Assembly (NCBI GenBank): GCA_905147135.1
Contig: LR990044.1
Location: 8,002,122 to 8,066,121, forward strand
Direction of reading: 5' to 3'
Length of the DNA: 64,000 nt
Source: Blastobasis lacticolella
Taxonomy: Eukaryota; Arthropoda; Insecta; Lepidoptera; Blastobasidae
The stretch's first letter is position 1; the number at the start of each line of letters is the position of its first letter. The translations under genes and the position numbers were made by a program. The notes under the pieces were generated by a model. That model made no database searches and was not told the origin of the DNA. It was given only the letters and a program-made list of their open reading frames with translations. This document shows, piece by piece, positions 22,576 to 35,190 of the stretch.

Positions 22576-24687
22576 GCAAACACAAATTTTCACTTGTATT
22601 CTTTCAAATATACTGCATCCGCGCAATACCAGGGCGAGTAATAAATAAAAAAAAATATTCCGTTCACCAACAACATGTCCCATTCCAAACCGGCGCGTCT
22701 CAATTCCAACTAAAGCATTATCAAGACACCCGGACGACGTCAAAGAGGAACGGACAGATTTTCGGGCTGTTTCCGACGACAGCCTGTATCAGAACTGTCA
22801 CGGTGTTTATAAAGAAGAGCACTCGGCTGCGCGGCCATCTTTTGTGTGCGGATAAACGGACCACCCTTTACATGGAGCGGAAATTAACATGGCTTTGTGT
22901 AGAGGGGAGGCTGCAATGTGGGTTACAGATATGTTTGACTGGGTCCTGCCGGCGAGTCGCTCACATATTTTTTTGAATTATATATACATTCATGCTCATG
23001 CTTGTAGGTAGGCAGGGACTATCGAGTGACCCATACTACGGTATACGACGTGCTACAATATTGACTACAGCGAAAAAAAATTCTAAGACAGGTCTAAGGT
23101 AGCTAACTTTCCAATATTTTTGATCCTGACACACCTCTTGCAACCTTTTGCACTCGGGGGGATCCCATGTCGTGGTGGTTGCCAAATACACAGTAGTTGC
23201 GAGATCATTCCACAATTTCCTCCCCTGTATTCGTACATTTAAATTTAAAAATGTCTCTAATCTCAAAAATATTTGTTTTTGTTTGCTATTCACACGCTTC
23301 TACTTTTGTTATTTTCTACTAAGTAAAGTTTTACAGAACATATCTCGGTTATTATTTTTGTGAAATTTCGTAGTCTTCGTGAAATTTTGTTTGGATATTA
23401 TTTCGGGGTTAATTACCGTCTACGTACGAATAACCATATTTCGACGCAGTAAAATTACGACTTACTATTATTCTGCCCAACATTTTATTTAATTCCTGTT
23501 TGTCACCTCAATGGCATAAAAAACGAGGAAATGTCCAAACATTTAAAAGAAATGTCCAAATGGAGCATAAAATACGTATGATTATCTCTCCTGACCTGAT
23601 TACATGAGGGAAGAGGAGACGCTCCCTACGTCCTATTCCGTTGTATCTCTGTGCGTAATTTGATACAGTACTTTGTGTATTACTGGCTGAGAGGACAAAC
23701 TAGGTCACAGGGTACTCAATTGTTCCCAATACATAACTAACTTACATTACCAGCAGAGGGGAAAAAGTGTTCCTGGTACGAAACCAGTAATATGGAAGGA
23801 ATGTTTAGCGACTTTTATCATATTTAAACAGCGCATATTTATTCACAAATATTTTTTCTTAACTGAGATTCAAAATATATCGGCAAGCATTTATACCACG
23901 CGGGCTGGGTAATTAGACCTTTGTAGCTTGTGGTTAATAGATAGATAAAAGTAGAAATTGTGCAATAAGGAAATTTCATCACGAGTGCTTTAATATATAA
24001 AAGCACGCCTGTTCAAAAGCTACTATGAACCAATAAATCGGTGCAAAAATGGCTTCTACGCGAATGTGATGAAAATTTTCACTTATTCTGTCGGTGGACG
24101 CCTGTAATTGGTTCTGCGCTGCCAGTGTTATTTTATATTGTAATCATTGCTATTGGTTTTTCTTAAGTAAATAAAATAAAATGAATTATCCATACTCCAT
24201 AGTTACAAATCCCGGGCTTAGAAGTAGACCCCAACAATATTTTTTGGGAGCGGACTCTAATCTCTGTCGGAGGGCGTAGTAAGTAGAGTAGCTAACTCCC
24301 ATTTTGCGGTATTCAAGGTAAGGCTTTCCATTTGCCCGCCGTGGGCTGTCCGCAAACATGCCAAACAAGGTGCCACGGTGGCAAGTTGGCTTTCAACATG
24401 CTCTCACTTATTATGCGGAGTTGGCAGTAGCTATTTAGATTACAGCAGCTTTTAATGCCCTCTTAGACAATATGCTGATCTGGAAGGGTTGTTGGCTGAC
24501 GGGATTATGGGATTGTTATCTCTGCAGTCAGGTTATTATTGCGAAAACTGTTGAGAGTTATGCTGAAGTCAGTAGGCGTCAAATTGTCTAAATAGGGGGT
24601 GAATTGGGGACTTGACTAGATTCAATTTAAATTATAAAACTAGGTTGCCGTTAAAGAGCTCCAAGAAGATAATATTTATAATTTCTA

Positions 24688-24903
24688 GATTTGTGTACAT
24701 TGGTTGAACACTAACCTCTCTCTTACGGAGAGGAAAAAAATCGCGATGAAACCTGCATATTCAGGTGATTGAATGTGTAATCATGATCCAATCTGGTCAG
24801 GCTCCGCTGTGATTACCTCATCTGCCAATCCTGGATCATGGTCAAGGCGGACCCCGGGCTCTAGCGCACGAGAGCACACCGGCACATTTACGCCAGGATG
24901 ACT
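24688..24903 (+). mobile_element. SINE-B copy with internal deletion
   Basis: Starts 'ttgtgtacattggttgaac' and contains 'gatgaaacctgcatattca', 'atcatgatccaatctggtc' and 'cctggatcatggtcaagg', ending near 'tacgccaggatga'. The segment between the 'ggtcagg' and 'ctccgctgtgattacc' blocks present in other copies is missing. Confidence 0.8.
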
Positions 24904-26429
24904 ACTGCTCGCACCCTACTATTTTATTACTAACCATACAAAACACGAACTCCCACAATCATCTATAAGATATATCAATATAAATCACGCCACATACAGA
25001 AACACAAGCACCGAACCAATAAAGAGCATTACAGCAACAAATGAACAGGGAGAGAAACTATCGGGCACAAATCTTGTTTAGTAAAGTAAACAAATTGATT
25101 AGGCGGGCAAGGGAGAACTAGCTCGGTATTCGACGCGATGACGCGGCATCCGGTTACCGACCAATTATGCTGAATAGACATCTAAACTGGTATTGCGATG
25201 TAATACAGCGTATTGGATATGGTGTGCGTTAATATTATGATACACATACGTACAATCGGGTTTGTAAGTGCATGATCAGTTTTGGAACAAAATATTTTGT
25301 ATCTACTGCCACATATAGGATATTAGGTGCATTGTTAAACAAATGGAATTGGATTAAAGAAGAGCCTGTATCTTAGGTACCAATAACTAATTCATAAACT
25401 GCAGGTATTTAAAATTAAATAAATGAAATATGTTTTAATGTATGTATATGTACACTTTGTCTTATAAATTAAAATTAAAACACTTTTTGATAATACAGCC
25501 TCAAAATTTTATTTTCGAATTAGGAAGTATTAATGTATGGTTACAATAAATTAAAAATATTTGCACATATTTGAAAACTGACAAAGTGATTTTGAATTGT
25601 TATAAAAAATAACTACAAGCTATTTTGATTTGATTTTTATTTTAAAATTTTAACAAAACAGTATGCTACATGCTAAAAAAAATTTAACAGCTGCACAGGA
25701 ATATGAATTTTAAAGTGGTAATGCACATAATATGAACGCCACCGTACATACTAAAACTCTATAATAATATCTAGGATCACTACTCAAAAATTAATCATTA
25801 CACCTTGAAAACCTGTAATTTATTATTTTATTTTACTTCATTCAGAACACTAACAGCAAGTTACAAGTAATACTTACAAAACATATATAACAGCGAGGCC
25901 ATTAACAGGTGCTCGATAGTTAAATTTGGTCTAACAATAATATTGTAAGATTCCGGTAGTAGATTCTCAAGTGGAATTCCTCCAGCTACGGCGTAGGCCC
26001 TCTACGAAGGGGCTACGATATTGCTTCGAGCGGCACATTATTTTCTTCGTTATGGGGTTTACTTATTATTACACAAAAACAAAAAATAAATACAGGAATT
26101 GGATACTAAAACCACTGGAGTCTTTAGATTGTCACATAAATCAGCACCCGAGCTTTTTAAGATGAAGTTCTTGACCAGTTTTTGACGATAATCTCGTCCC
26201 AACTAAGCGGTAAATTGAGATTAACATTTTAAAGGAAACTGGAGAGGGTAAACGATTCTTAATGGTGGACCATTAACTCGGTAATTTATCGTTATTGCCC
26301 CGGATACTATTAAGTGTTTTAGCAAGTGTAATAATAATGATTATAAACAACAATTTTCGTCTGTTGGTAATGTTACCTGCAGCTATTGCGATGAAAATAA
26401 AACTGTGCTGTTAGAGCAACTGTTTTAGA

Positions 26430-26545
26430 GGCTGCCGGAGATTTTTTAGTTGCGCAACGCATTGGTGATCCCTCTGGTGTTGGTAATGACAATAGGCAGT
26501 GGTGACCACTTACCATCAGGTGGTCCGATTGGCTGTTAGTCCTAT
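26430..26545 (+). mobile_element. SINE-C fragment
   Basis: 'aacgcattggtgatccctc', 'ggcagtggtgaccacttacc' and 'atcaggtggtccgattggct' match SINE-C. A second tail-only fragment lies at 26945-27003 ('ggcggtggtgaccacttttc'). Confidence 0.7.
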
Positions 26546-26944
26546 AAATACCTAAATTTAATCAAAATGTACTAGATACCAGTATATTAACAATTCTTAT
26601 AATGAAAATGTTGTCCGTTTATATCTCCGTTTTATGAAATACTTCGTCTGAATACGAAATGCAACTAAGGAGATGGCGAATAACACGGTGTAATTATATG
26701 AAATTAAATTTTACAGGAGTAGTAAAAGCAGAAGTAAAAAGCAAAAGATTTTCAATAAAAACTGTATATTTTCATAGTAATTATACCGTTTTGATCGAAA
26801 TCACGAACTTTAAATGCAATTTTAACCCAGTTTCAGGGCGTTTTGTTTTGAGTATTGCCTTTGGACTATGGAACATGGCATTGGACATGGAATCGTTCAA
26901 GAAGCATTAGCGGACTTTTCTACTCCCTTGATAACTCCCTTGTC

Positions 26945-27003
26945 CATAGGCGGCGGTGACCACTTTTCATCAGGTGGCCCGCTTGCCTGTTTGTCTGCCA
27001 TCT
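26945..27003 (+). mobile_element. SINE-C tail fragment
   Basis: 'aggcggcggtgaccactttt' followed by 'catcaggtggcccgcttgcc' is the SINE-C 3' end. Nothing of the 5' part remains. Confidence 0.7.
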
Positions 27004-28689
27004 AACAGCATCAAATGTTTAAGAGTATGACTCGTGTCAGTATAAAATAAATAAAAAAAGTAAATGTGTTGAGGTTCGTAGTCTGCGGACCTAAAACCTC
27101 CGGATTAAAAAAAAAGTATTATGACCACGTTTTGTTCGCCAGATCCTCAGCTACGAAAATTAGTTCTAATAAGTTCTAATTTTGAATACGCTACAATACT
27201 TGACGGCATTATAGGAAATTCGCACTGTTTATAAGAGCGTATATTGTCATTTATATTGTAGTATTGTGGCTACCCCCGATGGCATTTTGTCATCAAATGC
27301 AGTGCAAACTTTCCAACCCCTGTCGAACCACCAAATAATTTGTCCAATATTCCAGTCTCCAGCATCCCATCAAAATATTTGCTTTGAAACATTGCAGCCA
27401 ATAAATTATTCAGGATTATTTGGAACCAATAAATTGGCAAGGAATGTTTGTTTGCGGTTTGTCGCGCTCGGTTGCAATAGATTGATATTATATCATGTTT
27501 TCTATATTGTGTTTTGAGTGTGTAAAGTGTGCGCAGACTCTGTTATAGACCGGAATTGGCCGCTCGGACTTTATTTGTTCCGAGGTTCCCAGTGTTTCTA
27601 GACTTTTTTGGGCCAAGCGAGATATGAAAACTTTTCAACAAAAATAACGGGATTTGGGTTTTGGAAAAAAACTGTAACACAGGTATTCTGGAAACTGTTT
27701 ATATAGTCGGTGCCATTTCTGTGCAGTGGTGTCTTTACATTTTCCCACTACTTCGTCCAATGATGATTTTAACTTATCGCCGAAAAGTGGGACAAGGCAT
27801 GTCTCGCGAGGGAGATTTTAGGCAAAAATCGCAACGTACCTGTAAAATCAGTACGTCTATACCGCGTTTCACTTTTAAATTGCCATGGTTATCAGCGGCT
27901 AGGCCAGGCTAAATACAATAGCGCCACTCATCATAGGTACTAAATGTTGAAACTGGCAACGCTGCCTCCAAGATAATAAATTTAGACATAGAGTATTGAT
28001 GGAGCCTCGATCTATAGAGAATGTACACTGTCACTCTGTCACAACTTTATAAAATGAACTCAATGTCATAAAGCTAAAAAAAATTGTGACGGGCCACCAA
28101 ATTTGACAATTGCAGTGGTTATGCAGGGGTAATTGACCATTTATAGCCGACCCTTTTGGATACCTTATTTGCACCATAAAAAAGAGAACAAAATAAAAAT
28201 CGGTATCGGATGACCAAAATTTTCGCTCCAAGATCTTGTAAATGCCAGTGCCAACCAATATAGAAAATTTGTATACGTTTCTCTTTATAATCGTGTGGCA
28301 CACGAATAAAGAAATTTACTACGTTAGTAAATTGTAGTGGACACGGGGCCCAAGAGCCCAACATATCAAAGTTTGCACTCATCCAAGCAAACTTAGTTAT
28401 TTAGAACAAGTTTTCCACAGCCACAAGCGTTACGTACGTGCGGTATCGCCATCGGCGATTCCAATTAATATTTCAATGTTTGCGTTGGCCCCGCCCGCCG
28501 TAATCTGGCCCGGGTTTTAATTACTTAAACGTTCCGCAAAAATATTCACCCGGACTCAAACAAAGCGCGCTGACTATTACTGTTCGAGTAAAAATTTTAT
28601 TTTGGATCGGGTTCTTTTTGTACTTCCGAAGAGCTGTAAAGTCCCTAAACGGACATTTGAAAAGATTTATGTATTTTTGTTTATTCTTC

Positions 28690-29095
28690 GTAGTGGAAAC
28701 GGGCAGACAGCCCATCTGATGGTAAGCTACCACTCTGTAGCCCATAACATCTACGATTCAAGCATTTACGTTGCAGGCAACAAAAGTGCAGAACCGCAGT
28801 TGCGTTGCTACTGTGAGGCCTAAGATGAAATGCCTCATGCCTGTAATTGCGCTGGCTACCTTATCCTTCAAACCGGCACATAACAATGCAAGCATTGTTG
28901 TGTAGCGGCAGAAATAGATAAGGCGGTGGTACCATGGCGGACTCTTCAGGTTTGACATAGTCCTACAATCTGATGAATGTGGAAGAAGAGAGGGAGGTTT
29001 ATCTGGACCGTAGCAAGTGGAGCAATGTGATATCTGTCTACCACTACGGAAACGTGACTTAAGGTACTACGTATGTATGAAGTTAGTGTACGCAT
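28690..29095. repeat. Two adjoining LINE/SINE-type remnants
   Basis: 28690-28960 holds blocks of a common lepidopteran repeat ('cagcccatctgatggtaagc', 'gcctcatgcctgtaattgc', 'aatgcaagcattgttgtgt'); related pieces occur at 56370-56470 and 59830-59940. 28970-29095 carries a decayed LINE ORF2 end on the plus strand, with the 'gaccgtagcaagtggagca' stretch that also occurs at 40155-40180. No intact frame. Confidence 0.55.
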
Positions 29096-29867
29096 GGCCA
29101 AAAGTTTAGGCCAATGTTTTGGGGTGTTCGGCACGTGTCTACGTATAATTGGTGTATCGAAATAATAATAATATGGCATCACGGGGTGCCATTCGGCGCC
29201 CGAGACTGATGTCCATGTGAGACCAGTCAATGGAACAAAAGCAGTACTTCAGACCCTAAGAGCTCGCCCTTGACCACCAGGTATTTTTTATTATTAAATT
29301 TGTTCGATATGTCATACTTAGGTACATTAATAAATAAAAAAAAATTTGATATTTAATCATCTAAGTAGCAGTAGTATTAATAATATTGTACGATTTTGTG
29401 TTACTTTCAAAAAGAAATACACAAAATACAGGATCTTTGCAATTAATTAAAAACAATTAAAGCGATTGTGATCTGTACTTAAACCCCTTTCTAACAACAT
29501 GCTATTTCTCAATTGTAAAGCAAAGTCGCTATTTTCTTCTGTCTATTTTACCGCTTACTCCTACTAAAACGGAGTTTCATATGGTTTTCACTACCGATAA
29601 TTTCTTCCGTAAGATTTGAATGATGTTATATTGTACACTATGAGATGTATTGTAATATATCTATTGTATTGTAAGCACATAGGCAAATAAATGAACTTGA
29701 GTAGTTTAGTAAATACTTATCTACACCTTAACCCAAGGACAGACCACATAAAATAATTACAACATTTCCGCCGGGCCAAGAAGCATTTATTCTAATCAAG
29801 TAGGTGCCTATAATAAATTTATTGTTTTGACGTGCTGGGTCGGTGTGACTATAAAAAAAAACATCTA

Positions 29868-30213
29868 GGCGTTAATGTCCCGGTTGTGCTCTCGCGCATG
29901 AGGGCCCGGGGTCCGCCTTGACCGTGATCCAGGATTTGGCAGGTCAGGTAATTACAGTAGAGCGACTGCCATCTGACCTCCATGACCCGCTACCAGGGGA
30001 ACCTGACCAGATTGGATCATGGTTACACATCTAGTCGCCTGAATGTGCAGGTTTCATCACGATGTTTTCCCTCACCGTAAGAGCATCGGTTTGTATTCAA
30101 CTAATGTACATAACTCAGAAAACAGTCATTGGTACATGGCCGGAGCGGGATTCGAACCCGGGACCTCTGGCTTACGAGTCGGATACTCTAACCGCTCGGC
30201 CAACGACGCTCTT
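29868..30213 (-). mobile_element. Full-length SINE-B (reference copy)
   Basis: On the minus strand the element begins with a tRNA-like head: an A-box-like TGGCCGAGCGGTT near 30201-30189 and a perfect B box GGTTCGAATCC near 30163-30150. The conserved body follows (GAGTTATGTACATTAGTTG, CTCTTACGGTGAGGG, ATGATCCAATCTGGTCAGG, CCTGACCTGCCAAATCC, GGGCCCTCATGCGCGAGAG) and ends at AACGCCTAGATG. The intact A and B boxes suggest recent or recently mobile origin and a Pol III promoter. It is not a functional tRNA gene, as the acceptor stem is lost. Confidence 0.9.
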
Positions 30214-31243
30214 ACGGTGTGACTGTTCATTAATAAATATTTTTTACGAAGATTCATTGACGAAAATACTTGCTCACAGATATATGAAGATATAAGCTTA
30301 GCATTATCGCGCATGATTGTTTATCGCGGGCCGATTTAATATAGATAACGGGTTGAACTACTGTAATTTTGTCGCGGGCCGGACTTGGCCCGCACGATGC
30401 CATATCCCCAACCCTGCCTTAACCTTTTCAAAGTTCACTTATAAACAGATTATGGCTGTATATGTGTACTATGTGTGTTCCCTGATCATTATAATCAAGA
30501 CGCCTACAAGGCTACAGATAATAGGCAGTTCCTAGACACGCTTGCTCCATTTTCGGCCTCATCGTCACTTACCACAAGGTGAGATGGCTGACAAATGCCT
30601 GGCCGGTTTACTTATAAAAGAAAAGCTATGTGAACCTATGTATAATAATCTATAAGAATTGTATACATAGCTAGTTTCCAGAAGAAGTAATATTTAGAGT
30701 TATTCAGGAAAATTATTGCACTAACAAAGTTACACTATTCCCGAGCGACAAAGGCTAGTTTTGTCGTGAAAATATAATAAAACAGAAGGATGGCAGAAAA
30801 ATGAAAGTACACAGTACCCTATTTAACTTCACAGTACCCTATTTACGTGGGCGTGGGTCGGCTGGATAACTTTAGGCGGTATACTGTCATATTTTCTTTG
30901 CACTAAAACGTGGGGTCTTTCCAAAGGCATGTCTGCAGGTAGTAGGTCCTCAAAGGTCGGTACCGCATACGCTCACCTTGGATTGTAGATGACCTGGACG
31001 ACGGTAGCCGTTTCTCATCAGGTGGCCGCCGTGTGCCTCCCAAGGCAATAAAAGAAATCCGTGGACAAAGTACTTAAATGTTATTTTAAATATCTGATTG
31101 AATGTTAAGTAGCTCGGCTTTTACATACATGTTGGTTCAAACACCAATCGGGGTGTAAATTCCAAAAAAAAAATACAGTCAGATTCGAAAGGAGCGTAAA
31201 TGAATTCGACAAAAAAATGCATAAATATTTGAGATAAATTGTC

Positions 31244-31430
31244 CCGAAATCGTATACGTCTGTAATCATCTTCGCGTTAATGTCCCGGTTGTGCTATCGC
31301 GCACGAGGGACCGGGTCCGCCTTGACCATGGTCTAGGAATAAGCAAATCAGATAATAACAGTAGATCGACTGCCATTTGACCTCTATGACCCTGCTACCA
31401 GGGGTACTACCGAAATCGTATACGTCTGTA
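31244..31430 (-). mobile_element. 5'-truncated SINE-B flanked by a 21-base target duplication
   Basis: The sequence CCGAAATCG...CGTCTGTA (21 bases) occurs at 31244-31264 and again, identical, at 31410-31430. Between them, 31265-31409 is the 3' half of SINE-B in reverse orientation, from its GATGAT-type 3' end ('atcatcttcgcgttaatg') to 'ctgctaccaggggtacta'. A long identical duplication plus 5' truncation is the signature of LINE-type target-primed reverse transcription. The perfect duplication argues for a fairly young insertion. Confidence 0.9.
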
Positions 31431-33186
31431 TGGGCTCTAAAACCTGTCTGTTACACATTCTGCTGCTTTGGATGACCTAAATTTTTTAACATAATTATGT
31501 TCATAAAGTGAGTAAAGTATGTTTATCAGCATGGTGTAGGCTCAACCCCTACAAAAATGTTAGTAAACCCTACCCAGCCAAGGTTATGGCCCACCAATTA
31601 AGCCATTCGCCCAATCAAAGCGCGACAAGTCGGAAAATAAATTAGCGAGGGCGCAAAGTGATTCCCTCAACATAGCGTTCGTTAGTTTACGACGAAGTGG
31701 CGGACGCTCGCTGTACGACTAAGTAAATATATTAGGGCCGCGGAATGGGCCCGAACAAACACAATTTCAAAGTGCCGCTAGAGAGGCTAACTGGGCCCTT
31801 AATGGGACCGAATAATATAGGTTTTGGCTTCATTGTGGTTGGTTCGGCTTGTTAGTGGACACCTGATTGCTAGAACGGAAGGTAGCAAAAGTAACTCGTT
31901 GAGCTCGTTTGACTAGTCTTGACAAGTACTCTAACTGACTATGAGAACGCGCGATAAAAGCTTGCTATAAATATTTATTATTTGAGAACTTGTTAAGATA
32001 TAGATTGTAACGCAGACGGTAACTAAACAAAAAGGCACATACAACACTTCTTGACTCTTGAGAAGCGCCGTAATGTTCTGGACATGGGATTTCTCCACGA
32101 TATTGTAAGTAGACGTCTCGATTGTCCAGAGCTTCTGTCACATGTCTCACTGCAGGACTAGAAATACCGCCCTGTTTCACGTTACATTCCACGCAACCAA
32201 TTACGGTAGAAGTTCGGTACTGACGAGAATATTTGATATTTATAATAAATCTTTTTCTTTAGTGCATCCTTTCTCTAACTCTAAAGATAAATTTAAAGCT
32301 AACGTGAAGTCGATACTTTCGAACAAACCCCCTTGATTGCTTCTTGTTCTGCCATCTTCTCCCATGTATATACATGTTTTGTAGCCTAACGTATATTATG
32401 TTAAATTAAAGGTTTAACACTTTTATTATTTAAGGTTTTTAAAAATTTTTGTTTATTAGTAAACTTTTTTAACATAACTACACATATTAACATGTAATCT
32501 GTAGATAACTGTTATTGGACCAGTTTTAATTGTATTTGAGATATGTATTTATGATTAAGTTAGCTGTTGTTATTCCAATAAATAAATTAACACGAATTCA
32601 GTAAAGGACAAGACAAGTGTCTGTAGAAGTTACGTTAATTTCTTTGGAACTTTATAATTGAATTAAAACATTTAACATTGCAAAGTCATTCACAAATTAA
32701 TGAATTTTTAATTAATTCTGTGATTATGAACCCTTAAGGAGGAGAAAGTACCTACATTAAAATCAATAAGTATATAGATTAAAATGAAGGAACACAATAC
32801 TCGTTTGTTATGTACTTGGGAGATGTGGTATCCTATGAGTACGCAATCAACCCGTGCGTTACTCTTAAATAAAATAGTCTCTGGGTGGGGGCCCGAAGTC
32901 ATATATACCTGCCCTCTACCCACAGAAATCAAAATAAGATAAGTCAATAGAAATCCTACGCGCGTGACGTTGTTGCCATACAGATAACCTGATAGCCACA
33001 TTTTTTAAGTGTGTCTATCCTGGCATTTGACCGCCTTTTGCGTTTAGTATCTGACACCTGACAGATCTAGTAAAGTTATGACCAGTACAAGCGTTTTAGA
33101 TTGTTTTACACATGGCATTTCTTCAAACTATCGAAAGTAAATACTTATCTAATTTTGATTTCTGTGTCAATTAGTTACAAGATTTA

Positions 33187-33361
33187 TGGCCGATTTTTCA
33201 ATCCTCAGATAACATTTATCTGCCTAATAAAATAATATACTGCCAAATTAATATAAACAGTTATCCTTCACTTATACATGAAGATAGATGACGTTTATAT
33301 TTTAGTCGCATAATAACTTATCAGACTGATATATTTTACCTGAGGATTGAACAATCGGCCC
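33187..33361. mobile_element. MITE, 175 bases, TTA target duplication
   Basis: Terminal inverted repeats of about 25 bases: TGGCCGATTTTTCAATCCTC on the left against GGGCCGATTGTTCAATCCTC (reverse complement of the right end). Partial symmetry continues inward ('agataacatttatctg'). TTA occurs directly outside both ends (33184-33186 and 33362-33364). A three-base TWA duplication is characteristic of PIF/Harbinger elements. No transposase. Confidence 0.8.
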
Positions 33362-34074
33362 TTAGAAATATACCGGGACAAATTCCACTAAAACATTACC
33401 CATTGATAAAATATCAATCCAAAACACGAATTCAGTAATGGCTATTCAGTCCTTTCTCAATCAATAAGATAGCTTCTTAGGACAGCACCTTCAAGAACCC
33501 ATGTCATCGCAGTCAGTCCGATAGGGTCGTTGTGAAACCGAGACCGGGGACCGGATCCGGTCACGTTCCGGTTGTTTGGCTGCGCGCTAGTTGTCTGATT
33601 TCTGGTCAGCGATTTATTTTCCAACTATCTTTTACATTGTGTGGCGAGCAGTTGCTTTTTAAGGGTGTGAGCTATTCAGGAAAAGGGATGTTCCTTTTTA
33701 GTGCGTTTATTCGGTACTAATTGATTTTATTGTGAGGATGGAAAAGGGATGGCCCGTACTACCTTTTAAAAGCATTTTTTCGTTGTTAATGTTGTAAGAG
33801 TTTGAAACTTATAGGACTGATGAAATACAATGTGACAATTATTTAAAAAATATATATTTTCATTAATGACAATGCAAAAGCATTTTACTGTGATTGGATT
33901 CTTCATTATGCTAATGTAGATACTTACCTGACTTTCATAATTACGCCTTTAGTACTTTCTTTGTGTTATAGCTAGAATATAGGTTTATTATTAGGATATA
34001 GCTTTATTAGTAGTTATAATTTTGTATGTCACATGTATTTTCTAATACAAATAATAAGCTAACCGACAGAAAAA

Positions 34075-34295
34075 ATCGTACAACCCCCACAAAATTTACT
34101 TAAACTCAACTATTTCCTAAACTTCAGAACCGATTTTAATTAAACAAAGCTAAGAACCATCTCGATAAAACTAGCTTACAAATAGAGAATCGCATTCAAA
34201 TCGGTCCAGTCGTTTGGGAGCTACGATGCCACAGACAGATACACACACACACAGATACTTATAACACGCCTCTTTTTTCGTTGGGGTAAAAAAAA
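34075..34295 (+). repeat. LINE-type 3' tail with (AC)n
   Basis: Contains 'ccgacagaaaaaatcgtac', 'aaatcggtccagtcgtttgg', 'gacagatacacacacacac' and 'acttataacacgcctctttt', an arrangement I know from lepidopteran RTE-like 3' ends. Non-coding. Confidence 0.55.
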
Positions 34296-35044
34296 GAATA
34301 ACAATAACACAAAGTTCACACATGAAACCTGAGTGTTATGAAAACGTGGTAAATGTAGACAAAACAATCGAAAGGCACCAATTTGCTGGCTGTGAAACGT
34401 CGCTCTACTGAAACAAAGCCACCGCGGGCTTTATCTAAACCGAACATAAGTATAACACACAGTAAAGTAACGACAGAATAAAAACCCGTACATATCCACA
34501 AAGCCCTATTACCTATGTATTTGAATAACGAGCCTTAAATATTTTATAGCCGGCCCGTTTACTCGGCAGTCGCCGGTGACCCGGGGAGGGCCGGTATTAG
34601 GAAAGTTTTTACCTTTTTGTGGCCGTGGGATTTTGATATATCCACCCGGGTAGAGGGTTTCCTTATGCATTTCATTTGGCGGGTGTTACCGGGGAGGGTG
34701 TTGGCGGGTGTCGGACCGACTGAGGCCCGTTTCGTGCCAATAAATACACGAAGAAACAGCCCAGCAGCGACAGTGATGAGGATGTAGGAAGGTCGAATGG
34801 AGTTGCGAGCCTCGCTTTGATTACAACGTCGATGAAGGATAATTAAGGGATCGAAAGGGGTACGTTGGGTTTCTCGGGGTTTATTAATAAGTAGCTTTAG
34901 TCAATGAAGGTTTTGTTGTACAGACGGATCGATGGGTTGAGTAGCGCACTTCAAATAACCAAATAATTGAGCAGAAAGTCTTAGTAACCCAGAAAATAAA
35001 CAATAATTGACAGCTAATATTTTACCATATACAATTTATCCATA

Positions 35045-35190
35045 GTATAAAACAAAGTCTCATGCCGCCGTCCGTCCCTATGTATCTATGTATGTCTCAA
35101 TGTGCGCTTAGTACATTTAAACTACGCAACGGATTAATAAAGTTTTCAACAATAGATAGAGTAATTCAAGTCCGGGTCCACTAGTAAACG
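35045..35190 (+). mobile_element. Helitron-like 3' end
   Basis: 'ctatgtatctatgtatgtct', 'tacgcaacggattaataaag', 'caacaatagatagagtaatt' and an end 'ccactagta'. Same family as 2695-3151. Confidence 0.5.

Noticed and set aside
30125..30213. tRNA gene suggested by perfect A- and B-box-like motifs
   Set aside because: It is the head of SINE-B; no acceptor stem pairing, and it is followed by the SINE body found in ten other copies.
33919..33965. Exon suggested by a perfect CAG/GTAAGT donor on the minus strand
   Set aside because: All three frames upstream hit stops within 15 codons of the donor and the nearest acceptor gives no open frame.
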